Shown here: one piece after another, positions 26,748 to 35,789 of the stretch
How positions within the stretch are numbered: the stretch's first letter is position 1
Layout of the letters: each line of letters opens with the position of its first letter
Assembly (NCBI GenBank): GCA_963769045.1
Contig: CAVYKK010000015.1
Span: 62,001-126,000, forward strand
From: Methanocella_A sp963769045
GTDB taxonomy: Archaea; Halobacteriota; Methanocellia; Methanocellales; Methanocellaceae
Length of the DNA: 64,000 nt
Direction of reading: 5' to 3'
The notes under the pieces: model-generated
Told to the model about the DNA's origin: nothing
Seen by the model: only the letters and a program-made list of their open reading frames with translations
The model's database searches: none
Translations under genes and position numbers: made by a program

Positions 26748-27410
26748 ATGCAGGTACTGATACTGGCCGGCGTGATGCTGGCGGCGATCATCCTGGGCGT
26801 GATATCGTGGAGCATGATTCCTGACAGCGGGCAGGGGAACGTCAATAGCGACTCGCCGCAGAGCGAGACGGAAGATACGGTCAGCGAGACCGACACAGTG
26901 CCCACGCCGGGAGCCAGCATGCCGTCTCCCACGGCCAGCGAACCCTCTTACCCGGACAACGATCCGGGCTACGAAGACAACGGGCAGCTGTTCGAAGGGA
27001 TGGCGCCGTCCTCGATTGTCAAATGGAACGATCACAAGCTCGGATCGGAGCTGAGAACGGACGGATCGGCAGCCTGGACTGAGCTGATCGAATCGACGAT
27101 CAGCGCCCGCATCGGCTATAACCGGCTGGCGTGGGACAACGTGTTCTACAATAATCAGTTCGGCGGCGGCAACGCGAAGCTCCAGGTCACCCTGGCGTTC
27201 ACGGACGGTAACGGAGCGGACAGACAGCGCAACAGGGACGGGATCGGCTATCACGGGACCTGGGCCCCGACCACGATGACCTGGGTGGTGACCAGCGGGA
27301 CGTGGAACCCGCGGTGGACGCTGGGGGTCTCCCACAGTTACACTCCGGACTTTCTCCAGAGCGAGGCGGACACGGACACCTACGGCCTCCACTATAAGAC
27401 GTACGAGTAA
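26748..27410 (+). CDS. Cassette B secreted/anchored protein
   Basis: 220 residues. The N-terminal helix (VLILAGVMLAAIILGVI) may be an uncleaved anchor. A Ser/Thr/Pro-rich acidic linker follows (residues 25-75), then a globular part with RLAWDNVFYNNQFGGGN near 122 and HSYTPDFLQ near 200. The WDNxFYNN core and the HxY-containing end are shared with the other cassette secreted proteins. It has no stalk or C-terminal helix, the reverse of the cassette A topology. The ribosome site is weak. Confidence 0.7.
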   Translation: MQVLILAGVMLAAIILGVISWSMIPDSGQGNVNSDSPQSETEDTVSETDTVPTPGASMPSPTASEPSYPDNDPGYEDNGQLFEGMAPSSIVKWNDHKLGSELRTDGSAAWTELIESTISARIGYNRLAWDNVFYNNQFGGGNAKLQVTLAFTDGNGADRQRNRDGIGYHGTWAPTTMTWVVTSGTWNPRWTLGVSHSYTPDFLQSEADTDTYGLHYKTYE

Positions 27411-27433
27411 AAACTGCGGGACGTGAAGCGTTC

Positions 27434-28264
27434 TTGGACCTGCTGACTATCGCGAGGAAAGAGTTCACTGACCTGATGAGCAACAGGGTCATCATCCTGA
27501 CAATGTTAGTGTACCTGGCGCTCGTCGGGCTGGTGGTCTACAGCTTTTACTACAGCGTGACGAACTTCGGGTTCAACCGGCCGGGAGAGCGGCTGGTCGT
27601 GCTGACGTTCAACCTGGTCCAGATTCTGGTGGAATACGGCAGCATCATGGCCGTGATCATCGGCTTCGCCTCTATGTGGAACGAGACCAGGAACAATGCG
27701 CTTAGCGTCCTCATGGTGAAACCCGTCCGGCGGAACACCGTCATCTTCGGCAAGATGATCGGGTCGCTGGCGTTCATGTGCGGCCTGTCCCTCCTTTCCA
27801 TAATGGCATACGTCTCCGGGATTTTGCTGCTGACGGGCGACGTGACCGGACCGTCAGTGGAGACATTCCTCGGCTGGATACCGGCGATACTGGCGCTGTC
27901 CCTGGTCTGCGATACTATCTTCATCCTGCTGTCGATGCTGTTCACCATCCTGCTGAAAGACGTGATACTGGCCCTGTTCCTGGGAGTCCTGTCCTGGATC
28001 ATCCTCAACGAGTTCATCCCGAACGTCGCGTTCGCGGGCAACCTGTCGCTGCTGTTCGGCCCGAACAGAGACGCCGCGGACAGCTTTTTAAACTCGTTGT
28101 CCCCCGTCGGCAGCGTGAACCAGATCTTCCTCTACGTCAGGGACACCGACCATATCCTGGACACCATCATTGCCAGTAACTCGATCGTACTCCGGCTGCT
28201 CTTCGCATTGTTCGTGCTGGCGGCGCTGAACTACGTCGTGTTCGCCCGGAGGGACATCACTTGA
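27434..28264 (+). CDS. Cassette B ABC-2 permease 1
   Basis: 276 residues, TTG start at 27434. It has six helices, external segment YSVTNFGFNRPGERL, then the coupling motif NALSVLMVKPVRRNTVIFGKMIG. It overlaps permease 2 by 4 bp. No ATPase gene is linked to B, so it may share the cassette A ATPase. Confidence 0.82.
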   Translation: MDLLTIARKEFTDLMSNRVIILTMLVYLALVGLVVYSFYYSVTNFGFNRPGERLVVLTFNLVQILVEYGSIMAVIIGFASMWNETRNNALSVLMVKPVRRNTVIFGKMIGSLAFMCGLSLLSIMAYVSGILLLTGDVTGPSVETFLGWIPAILALSLVCDTIFILLSMLFTILLKDVILALFLGVLSWIILNEFIPNVAFAGNLSLLFGPNRDAADSFLNSLSPVGSVNQIFLYVRDTDHILDTIIASNSIVLRLLFALFVLAALNYVVFARRDIT

Positions 28265-29070
28265 CCAACGTCCTGGTCGTGGCAGGCCACGAGTTTTCCC
28301 GGCTGTCCAGAAGCCCCCTGGTCATGTTCGTAGTAGCGGTCATCTGTATCTCGACGCTGATCAACGCGGCAGGCTGCTCGGTACTGCTCCAGAGCTTAGA
28401 AGGCGTGGCAGTCGAGCCGTTCATGTCGGGGATCGGCAACCTGTTTTACTTCTCGTCGATCTTCTTCAGCTTCCTGGCGTTGTGCATGGGCATCATGGTG
28501 ATCTCGGGAGACCGTTCTGTCGGCGCCCTGCGGGTGCTGGTGACCAAGCCGTTACACGGCAGGGACATTATTGCCGGAAAGATGCTGGGCATGAACATGC
28601 TGCTGCTGGTGCTGGTGACGATGTTCGTCATCCTGGGCGCGGTGTCCCTGGCGGTCGCATACGGCATGCCGCACGATGTCAGCGGTACCTCCGTGAAGCT
28701 AATTATCTTCTGGGGCGGTCTGTATCTCTTCTGTTCCCTGGTCACCGGGCTCGCGACGCTCGTCGGGGTCGTCTTCCGGGAACTGATCGGCGTGCTCGCG
28801 ATCGCCATTTCCTTCATGGTCATCGCCTGGTTCGCCCGCCTTCAGTACGTATATGCGGCCATCGGCAAGCTGGAGCTGCTCAACCCGGTCGTCCAGTACG
28901 CCCGGATATCCGCCCCCACATCAGGCGTCGACATATTCAACCCGTACACAAAAGGTCTTACGTTCCCGGAGTGGATGGGCGCCGCCACGCCGTTCATCCT
29001 GCTGGTCATCGCGGAGATACTGGTGCTGTTTACCGTCAGCTGTATGTTGTTCAAGGACGAAGAGAAGTGA
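28261..29070 (+). CDS. Cassette B ABC-2 permease 2
   Basis: 269 residues from TTG 28261. The coupling segment is GALRVLVTKPLHGRDIIAGKMLGM, and the external segment near the end is LLNPVVQYARISAPTSGVDIF. It follows the same topology as the cassette A partner and precedes the RCC1 gene by 6 bp. Confidence 0.82.
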   Translation: MTNVLVVAGHEFSRLSRSPLVMFVVAVICISTLINAAGCSVLLQSLEGVAVEPFMSGIGNLFYFSSIFFSFLALCMGIMVISGDRSVGALRVLVTKPLHGRDIIAGKMLGMNMLLLVLVTMFVILGAVSLAVAYGMPHDVSGTSVKLIIFWGGLYLFCSLVTGLATLVGVVFRELIGVLAIAISFMVIAWFARLQYVYAAIGKLELLNPVVQYARISAPTSGVDIFNPYTKGLTFPEWMGAATPFILLVIAEILVLFTVSCMLFKDEEK

Positions 29071-29076
29071 GAAACG

Positions 29077-30460
29077 ATGAGGAAAGAAGGGATTGCTATG
29101 ATGTTACCGATGCTCAAGAAGTCGTTCCCGGGTGGCATGGCCATCCTGGCGCTGGCGGCCGTCGCGATGATGGCGATATTTGCAGTTCCGTGTGATGCGG
29201 CTGCCCCGGTAAAAGTCGTCGATGTCGCGGCAGGCCACGGGCTCTCCGTAGCGCTCCTGGATAACGGCACGGTGTGGACCTGGGGGAACGCGCAACGGGG
29301 CGCCCTCGGGACTGGCGTGCCGGACAATAAGTCGTCTCCGTCGCCGCAGCAGGTGAGCATCGGCAATGTCATTGATATCGCAGCCGGGTCGGCTCACGTC
29401 CTTGCATTGAGGGAAGACGGCACCGTCTGGGCCTGGGGCGCTAACGACTATGGCCAGATCGGCGACGGCACGATCATCGACAGGAGGACACCGGTACAGG
29501 TCCAGGGACTGAGCGACGTGAAGGCCGTGGCTGCCGGGCTCATGTATTCGGTCGCGTTGAAGGACGACGGCACTGTCTGGGCCTGGGGATATAACAAGAA
29601 CGGACAGCTCGGCAACGGCCAGACCAGCCGCTACGAGTCGGCGCCGGTCAAGGTTGCCGGGCTGAGCGGCATTGTAAAAGTCTTCGCGGGCTATAACCAT
29701 AACTTCGCCATCGACGGGAATGGTAATGTCCGGGCCTGGGGCGCCAACGACCTTGGCGAACTGGGCGACGGGACGAACACCGGTCAGGCTACGCCTGTCA
29801 GGCTGGAAGGGCTGTCCGGTATAAAGGACATCGCCCCCGGCAGCTCGTACACGATAGCGCTGAAAGACGACGGCACGGTCCTGGCATGGGGAGAAAACTA
29901 CGGGGGCTGGCTGGGCGACGGCAGCAGCGTTACCAAAATGCAGCCGGTCGCCGTCAAAGGGCTGGATCACGTCACGGCCATCTGCCACAGGCCAGGGCAT
30001 CTCGTTCGCTGCCAGGGACGACGGCACTGTCGTAGCCTGGGGCCTGAACGAGGCAGGGCTGATCGGCAACGGTTACAGGGACCAGAAAGTTTACCGGCCG
30101 GTAAAGATCAACGGCCCGGCCAACGTGACGCAGTTCGCTGTCGGAGCCATCCATGCGCTGGCGATCGGTGGTGACGGGAGCCTGTGGTGCTGGGGCGACA
30201 ACCAGTTCGGGCAGATGGGAATCGGAAAGATGGACGATGCAACGTATACGCCGACGAAAATTGCAATCGGCCAGCCTGCCTCTGCCATGTCCGTGCCGAC
30301 GCCTGTGCCGGGCAATGATACGACTTCGACAGATAATTCCACCGATACAGGCGCGACGACATCAGGGTCTAATAATTTACGATATTTACTGATGGGCGCT
30401 TCTCTGCTGCTTGGCCTTGTCGCAGTGGTCGGGGCACTGATCTGGCTTTCGAAGAGGTAG
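29077..30460 (+). pseudogene. Cassette B RCC1-repeat protein, frameshifted
   Basis: Frame one runs from ATG 29077 through five RCC1 repeats (VWTWGNAQRGA to VLAWGENYGGW) and then leaves the reading frame near 29981. The remaining two repeats (VVAWGLNEAGL, LWCWGDNQFGQ) and the C-terminal anchor (LLMGASLLLGLVAVVGALIWL) continue in another frame to 30460. One change, a loss of two bases or gain of one in GGCCATCTGCCAC, restores seven repeats and the anchor. Either a recent inactivation or a sequencing error. Start 29098 is an alternative. Confidence 0.8.
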
Positions 30461-30552
30461 AAATTGAGCGTGATGAAAAACTGACACATTTTTAGCTGTA
30501 GAACGGAGCCCCATTTTTTTTACTCTGTCGGCATCAGGTAAATATTAGCCAT

Positions 30553-30697
30553 GATCAGGCATGCGTCGAACGGTATTCTCGCAGAGAGCGCAGAGACGGC
30601 GCAGAGAGCGCGGAGATATTCATAAAATTTACTCATTATTTATTAAACCAGTCTCTGCGCCCTCTGCGAGAATCCAGTGCTACGCATGCCTGAACAT
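30553..30697. repeat. Inverted repeat with GCAGAGAGCG units
   Basis: Arms CAGGCATGCGT...TTCTCGCAGAGAGC and CCCTCTGCGAGAA...ACGCATGCCTG, about 42-46 nt each, flank an AT-rich centre. Same construction as the other unit-built elements, with a purine-rich left arm and pyrimidine-rich right arm. Confidence 0.75.
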
Positions 30698-30892
30698 AGT
30701 AAGTATTCACAGGACGTAAGGTGCCGGCAGATGACCGGAGCCCTGGTCAGGAATAAAAAATGAAAAATGGCCGGGCTGTCGTCTCATGCATAGCTGGCAG
30801 GCGCCCACGCGTGAATTAGGAGGCCAGGGAGATCAGGGAGCCGAAGGTGCTTGAGACGATGGAGGATAAAGGAGTCCAGGGAGGCGAACGAT

Positions 30893-30999
30893 AAGAACGG
30901 AGCTTAAGGAGCTAAGGAGTCTAAGGAGCATTTTTATTTATCGTCCTCCTTAGTCTCCTTAGCTCCTTAGGCTCCATTTTTAAAATCGTTCTCCTTCAA
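30893..30999. repeat. Inverted repeat with AAGGAG-type heptamer units
   Basis: The left arm AGAACGGAGC then TTAAGGAG, CTAAGGAG, TCTAAGGAG. The right arm CTCCTTAGTCTCC, TTAGCTCCTTAGGCTCC and ATCGTTCT. It would form a hairpin of about 38 bp with a short AT-rich loop. It lies in the 0.7-kb gene-free region between the cassette B and C transcripts. More CCTTGGC-type units follow at 31066-31102. Confidence 0.75.
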
Positions 31000-31156
31000 C
31001 TCCTTCCCGCTCCATCGGCTCAAGCACCCTGATCTCCTTGTCCTCCTTAACCTCCTGATGTAAAAAATGCCTTGGCGTCCTTGGCTCTTGGCGCCCTTGG
31101 CGAGCGTGACAGTAGTCCAATAGCCTTAACAAAGCCTGATTCAAATGGCTTAAAAA

Positions 31157-32497
31157 TCACCGTCTCCCATATTTCCACACGATGAAGCCGAATGCGAGTA
31201 TAGCTACGAGCGCGATGCCAATACCCGCCCCGAGCCACGTGTTGCTAGTCGCATAGCTGACAGTCATATACTGCTGATCACTCTTCGCTTCGCTACTCGT
31301 CGCACGCATATACAGCTTATCGTTACCATTCCCTGCGTCTGCCTTAGCGTAGAGTTGTATGACAAACCGCTGTGACTCGCCAGGATTTAACACCTCTACT
31401 GTGCGGGTGTTTACCGTGGCGGTCAGCGACTGGGGCATGTCGCCCTGGCCGATGTCCAGCATCACGTTAGTGAGCTTAGACGTGCCGTTATTACGGATGA
31501 TAGCCTCCACGTTACGGTTCTCGCCCGTGCTAAGGGAAACATCGTCAGGGACAATAAGCTCGATCCGGTAATCCGTGTCCCTGACCGAGTCCACGAACAG
31601 CTTGAGCTCGCCGGTATCATTGGCAGAACCGGCCATAACCGTGACACTATTGCTCCCGGCATCAGTCGGAGTCATTTTTACCTTTATGGTCTGACTGGAC
31701 TTGCTGGCCACGAACACCCTGTTGACAATGTCGCTGCCCGAGAGCAACTGTACGTTCCAGCCTGGCGGGGCCTCTTTCACGGCTATCGTATAGGTCCGGT
31801 CTACTATACCGTTATTCGTAATCTTTACATCGAACGAAACCGATTCGTTCACCTTGACAGTCTTACCCGGAAAATCGGTAGAAAGCCTGACACCGTTCAA
31901 ACCGCCCGCTGCACTGCTCGTGGCTACGGGAATATAGCCGATATACAACGGATTATCCAGGACATGATAACCTGCACCATTGCTATCCATACAGGACGAC
32001 TCGTAGCCCCCGGAGCGTGCCTCAACGCCATAGTATCCATTCGGCACGAGTATGCCGAATATGCCGTTGTCGTTAGTGCTCCCGGTATACACGGCCTGCG
32101 AGGACTTATCCATAACAGTCACCGAGGCGCCCTTCAACGGCGTGCCGAGAGAAGCATCGATCACAGTGCCGCTGATGGTGTAAAGATTGGACAGGGTAAT
32201 GTTTACCGTGCTGTCCGTGCCGACATTGGCAATGCCCGAACCCTGACTGTATCCCGCCTTAGAGGCAGTAAAAGTGTACTGCCCGTCAGGCAGGGAAAAA
32301 CTGGCCAGGCCATTCGAGTTAGTCTGGTCGGAGTAGGTAGTACCGCCGGACTGCACCGCGACCATCGCACCGCCCACCGGACCCTTGCCGTCCCGCACCG
32401 ATACGGTGACAGACGAGTCGGCAAGGGCAGTGTAGGTGATACAGGGCAATAATAGTAATACCAGAAGAGCGAACGGTAAAAATCGCAGGATTTTCAT
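31157..32497 (-). CDS. Carboxypeptidase-regulatory-like/NEW3 domain surface protein
   Basis: 446 residues: signal peptide (LLVLLLLPCITYTALA), two carboxypeptidase-regulatory-like beta domains (SVTVSVRDGKGPVGGAMVAV and YTISGTVIDASLGTPLKGASVTV), two NEW3-like Ig domains (VNESVSFDVKITNNGIVDRTY and STGENRNVEAIIRNNGTSKLTNV) and a C-terminal helix (WLGAGIGIALVAILAFGFIVW) with a KYGRR tail. Such NEW3 proteins often neighbour ABC-2 transporters in methanogens. It follows the cassette C ATPase with a 4-bp overlap, so it is the third gene of that minus-strand operon. It is present only in cassette C. Confidence 0.85.
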   Translation of the reverse strand: MKILRFLPFALLVLLLLPCITYTALADSSVTVSVRDGKGPVGGAMVAVQSGGTTYSDQTNSNGLASFSLPDGQYTFTASKAGYSQGSGIANVGTDSTVNITLSNLYTISGTVIDASLGTPLKGASVTVMDKSSQAVYTGSTNDNGIFGILVPNGYYGVEARSGGYESSCMDSNGAGYHVLDNPLYIGYIPVATSSAAGGLNGVRLSTDFPGKTVKVNESVSFDVKITNNGIVDRTYTIAVKEAPPGWNVQLLSGSDIVNRVFVASKSSQTIKVKMTPTDAGSNSVTVMAGSANDTGELKLFVDSVRDTDYRIELIVPDDVSLSTGENRNVEAIIRNNGTSKLTNVMLDIGQGDMPQSLTATVNTRTVEVLNPGESQRFVIQLYAKADAGNGNDKLYMRATSSEAKSDQQYMTVSYATSNTWLGAGIGIALVAILAFGFIVWKYGRR

Positions 32498-33442
32498 CGC
32501 TGCTCACCCGCGACCGGCCTCGTCACATCCAGGAAAATCTCGTTCAACGAAGGACGATACGACTCAAGCTCCGTGATAACGCCTTTCTCCCTCAGAATCG
32601 ACCGGGACACGTCCTCCGACACGTCCTCCTTCGCGTTGATAAGGAAAAACCCGTCGTTCCTGACTATAGAGTAAACACTGGCAAGGCTCTTCAACGAACT
32701 CCTGACCACGTCCTCGCCAATATCCTTAACACGGAGTCTCAGTTGATACCCCTGCCTCCGCGAATACTGGTCGACCAGCTCGTTCACATTGCCGCAGATC
32801 TTCATCTCGCCGTTAATGATAATGCCAATACGATCACAAATCGCCTCCACCTCCGGCATCACATGACTGGTCAAAAATATAGTCTTCCCCTTCGCCTTCA
32901 ACTGCCTCATCAAGGCCCGAAAGTCCTCGGCACCCTGTGGATCAATACCGGCCGTAGGCTCATCGAACATCAGCACCTGCGGATCGTGGACGATCGCCTG
33001 GGCAACGCCGAAACGCTGTCTCATGCCCTTGCTGAACTTGCCGATCTTCTTGTTCTTCGCATCTTTCAGACCTACCAGATCGAGCGTGGCCTCGACCTTA
33101 GCATCAAGGTCCTTCTTCTCCAGGTCGTAGAGACTGCCGTAAAATTTCAAATTCTGACGGGCGTTGAGATTATCGTAAAAACCGGCGGGATCAGGCAGCA
33201 CGCCGCAATGTTTACGCACGTCCAGCACCTGATGAATTATATCGTAGCCGGCCACTTTCCCGGTGCCCGAGGTAGGCTGCACAAGGCCCAACAACATTTT
33301 CATCGTCGTCGTCTTACCCGCGCCATTAGGCCCTCAGGAACCCGAAGATCTCGCCATTGCCGATCTTCAGGTCAAGGCCGTTGACGACAATTGCCTTATC
33401 GTAGCTCTTCGAAAGCTTATCTGTCTCTATTACCGTTTCCAT
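32494..33442 (-). pseudogene. Cassette C ABC ATPase, frameshifted in the Walker A region
   Basis: The gene starts at ATG 33442 with METVIETDKLSKSYDKAIVV and runs to GEIFGFL, then loses frame at 33334, where an extra base turns the expected GPNGAGKTTT codons into a stop. Removing that base gives an intact ATPase of about 315 residues ending PVAGEQR. The rest is complete: signature KFSKGMRQRFGV, Walker B VLMFDEPTAGIDPQG. A shorter protein from ATG 33303 would lack Walker A and could not work. Either a true mutation or a base-call error. Confidence 0.8.
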
Positions 33443-33852
33443 AGCTTATCCCTCAACTTACTCAAGAGATTTGTACCCGTCTTAGGTGCCCCCGTCTTAG
33501 GTGCCAACCGAAAAGCATATTCCTTTAGGCTATCTTTTATCTCCGGCGCCGTCAGCGTCGCCGAATAAACCGGTACGAGCGTCCCATCTTCTATCGATAC
33601 CGTGCACGATGCCAGCCCCAGCACCACGAGCGAATCCTCCTTCCTATACCTCAGCCGATAACCGACCAAAGAACCGATCACGTCAACCTTGCCCAGCACG
33701 GTGGCCAGCGATATACTATCGACGCTCGCCTTCTCCGGGAAGATCGAGCAAAGATACTCAAGCACATCCCTCCGCGCATTACTATTATCCAGGGAACGGT
33801 AGATCCTGCCGATGTCAGTACCATCCTCATTTTTATCAGGTATACGGGTCAC
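33430..33852 (-). CDS. Cassette C small winged-helix-like regulator
   Basis: A 140-residue protein from GTG 33852. It has a helix-turn-helix-like N-terminal half (NARRDVLEYLCSIFPEKASVDSISLATVL), GYRLRYRKEDSLVVLGLAS in the centre and a basic C-terminus. It overlaps the ATPase start by 13 bp. Similar in order to the regulator at 52020 (GYESRYAIEDSLVGLGLAS), less so to that at 41177. It probably controls the divergent promoter region. The family call is from pattern only. Confidence 0.65.
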   Translation of the reverse strand: MTRIPDKNEDGTDIGRIYRSLDNSNARRDVLEYLCSIFPEKASVDSISLATVLGKVDVIGSLVGYRLRYRKEDSLVVLGLASCTVSIEDGTLVPVYSATLTAPEIKDSLKEYAFRLAPKTGAPKTGTNLLSKLRDKLWKR

Positions 33853-34234
33853 ACATATCCAATCCTATCAATTGCCCCCATCAAACGTATAATATAAGCG
33901 CTTATAAAGCTTCTGTACCGATCACTTAAAAAAGCCAGTGTCGAGGCTTTCTAAGAAAAAGCAGAGGGCGTCGACCAGCTAATGCTATGACCAGCAATGG
34001 TAGCGTTTTAGGCAAATAGCATCATGGCAAAATAATAAAAATCGCATGGATAATTGTACCAATCATCGAACTGTCAAACCATATTTACGTATATCATTTT
34101 AATATAAACGTTAACTAATAGATATTTTAAAATCAGTTTAAAATCGGAAAATTGTTGGAGTCGCTGCCGATTTTTAAGAAATATTTCGACTGATTCTCTT
34201 CGAATCTACAAAAATTTTGTAGATAGGGGCAAAA
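33853..34234. other. AT-rich divergent intergenic region of cassette C
   Basis: About 380 bp with no gene. It is AT-rich from 34000 on and includes the palindromic ACAAAAATTTTGT near 34208, likely the control region for the divergent regulator-ATPase and secreted-permease transcripts. Confidence 0.4.
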
Positions 34235-34243
34235 TTTATATAA
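34235..34243 (+). promoter_or_regulatory. TATA box of the cassette C plus-strand operon
   Basis: TTTATATAA at 34235-34243 predicts a start near 34265, at the beginning of the structured leader. The leader would then be about 185 nt, long for an archaeon. Confidence 0.55.
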
Positions 34244-34261
34244 TCGCCCGGATGACCGATG

Positions 34262-34447
34262 GATTGTAAGCAAGGCCCCGGAGGTCCGGGCGACGAGCAG
34301 GCGCAACCCAAACCACCCGTCGCAACGACCTATAGGGTGCCGTAAGGAGGGGCACGACCTCAAGATCGGACGATGGGCAGGCGCAAACCCACACCCGCCA
34401 TCGACCGGCCGCCGAAGGCCTGCTTCACAAAACAGGAGGTTAAACAA
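34262..34447 (+). ncRNA. Structured tandem leader RNA R1 (GCAAACCCA-loop motif)
   Basis: Two hairpins with a conserved loop core. Hairpin a (34289-34323): GGCGACG...CGTCGC stem with GCAACCCAAACC in the loop. Hairpin b (34371-34403): CGATGG...CCATCG stem with GCAAACCCACACC. Each is followed by a Shine-Dalgarno-like run (AAGGAGGGG; AGGAGG), and the second also by TGCTTCACA. A GCCCC/GGGGC pair can close the first unit. Related units at 37962, 40073, 52786 and 56579 keep the loop while the stems change, which supports a real RNA domain. A riboswitch-like control of translation is inferred. Confidence 0.6.
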
Positions 34448-34900
34448 ATGAGAACAAAGAAAGTAGGAATCCTGGTCCTCGCCGCAGCAGTGCTCGCGGT
34501 AATGACCAGCGGAAGCGCATATGCGTGGACATGGGACAATGTGGACCACTCGCAATACTGGGGGTCTTATGCATCATGGGATGGCACGTGTCTTGCAACG
34601 ACACCAACCATCGACCCGGACACAACGGACCTTGAATGGCAGAACACGCTTGATGACAGATACTCAGACGACCCGGGGACATATCCGGAATTATTCTGGG
34701 CGAAAGACAATGGACAATGGGGCGCGATAGACCGTGGTACTCCACTATACTTTGGTTATGCGTGGAGCCCCGATGGTGACGTAGACCCTCAGACTGAAAC
34801 ATCCTATACACACCGGTTAGAGGTCAGGCACTACTATGGTGACAATAATGGCGATTGGGACTACGGAGTAAGCAACACCCAGTACTATAAGGTAGTGTAA
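34448..34900 (+). CDS. Cassette C secreted protein
   Basis: 150 residues with a signal peptide (VGILVLAAAVLAVMTSGSAYA) and a mature part rich in Trp, Asp and Tyr (LEWQNTLDD, FGYAWSPDGDVDP, RHYYGDNNGDWDYG, ending QYYKVV). No membrane anchor. AGGAGG lies 9 nt before ATG 34448; the in-frame ATG 34373 is inside leader hairpin b and less likely. It shares the W-x-N core and HxY end with the other cassette proteins. Function unknown. Confidence 0.75.
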   Translation: MRTKKVGILVLAAAVLAVMTSGSAYAWTWDNVDHSQYWGSYASWDGTCLATTPTIDPDTTDLEWQNTLDDRYSDDPGTYPELFWAKDNGQWGAIDRGTPLYFGYAWSPDGDVDPQTETSYTHRLEVRHYYGDNNGDWDYGVSNTQYYKVV

Positions 34901-34935
34901 AATTAAAAACATTTTTTAATTTTTTTATTTTATAT
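34901..34935 (+). terminator. T-rich tract between secreted and permease genes, cassette C
   Basis: Runs of 6-7 T between A-rich spacers, directly after the secreted gene stop. Archaeal polymerase terminates at T tracts, so this probably ends most transcripts and lets a fraction continue. Confidence 0.5.
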
Positions 34936-34949
34936 AAAGGTGAGTGGGT

Positions 34950-35789
34950 ATGAGCAATACGTTGAACGTGGCTAAAAAAGAGTTCCGGAACCTGATGGGC
35001 AGCAAGCTTATTCTTATCGTCCTTGTGTGGTATGTGGTAGCGTCTATTGGTTCATTCTTCTACACGTATAATAATTACGTTTATGTTGTTAGTCATGAGG
35101 ACCCGTCAGACCCATACTATTACCTGCACTACACATCCCCAGTCGACCGGTTTTTCAAAGGCATCGTCAACAATTTCCGCTGGCTAGGCCCCATCCTCGC
35201 CGTGGTGCTGGGCTTCGTGTCGATGACCTCGGAGATCGATGGCAAGGCATTGGGCACCATGCTCACCAAGCCATTATACAGGGACACGATCATTAATGGA
35301 AAATTGCTCGGCAATATGGCGTTTATCATAATAATTACACTTCTGACAACAATATTGTACGTTGCCGCCATACTGGCCATGACAGGCGACCTTGACATTG
35401 CATTCAGCCTGATCGAGAGAATACCACTAGTACTCCTGTTATCTTTGCTTTGCATGATGTTTATGTTCTCGCTTTCGGTACTCATTGTTTTGCTGATAAA
35501 AGACCAGAGTCTGGCACTATTTATGGGTTTCCTTTCATATCTAATTTTATTTAAGTTCATACATTCTTCGGATGTTGCCGGGGGGATTATGGATTATTTT
35601 CATAGTCGCTTCCTTGGTGATCTGATCAGTGGTATTTCGCCGGATAAAATGTTTTACCTCATACTGGGGGATGCTGATCTGACAGGAATTCTGGAGAATA
35701 GCAGTTTTGAATTGTTCAAGATGGCCATGTATTGTGTTGTCACGCTAACGCTTGCCTATACAGTATTTTTAAGGAGGGACATTGAATGA
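34950..35789 (+). CDS. Cassette C ABC-2 permease 1
   Basis: 279 residues from ATG 34950 (AAAGGTGA upstream; GTG 34944 possible). It begins LNVAKKEFRNLMGSKLILIVL, has an external segment with many Tyr/Asp (YNNYVYVVSHEDPSDPYYYL) and the coupling motif GTMLTKPLYRDTIINGKLLGN. Six helices are predicted. It overlaps permease 2 by 4 bp. Confidence 0.83.
   Translation: MSNTLNVAKKEFRNLMGSKLILIVLVWYVVASIGSFFYTYNNYVYVVSHEDPSDPYYYLHYTSPVDRFFKGIVNNFRWLGPILAVVLGFVSMTSEIDGKALGTMLTKPLYRDTIINGKLLGNMAFIIIITLLTTILYVAAILAMTGDLDIAFSLIERIPLVLLLSLLCMMFMFSLSVLIVLLIKDQSLALFMGFLSYLILFKFIHSSDVAGGIMDYFHSRFLGDLISGISPDKMFYLILGDADLTGILENSSFELFKMAMYCVVTLTLAYTVFLRRDIE

Larger units (their letters stand above)
30461..31156. 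other. Gene-free region between cassettes B and C
   Basis: 696 bp separating two convergent transcripts. It holds the two unit-built inverted repeats at 30553-30697 and 30893-30999, a patch of CCTTGGC units near 31066-31102, and no frame with coding features. A T-rich stretch at 30510-30525 may end the cassette B transcript. Confidence 0.5.
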
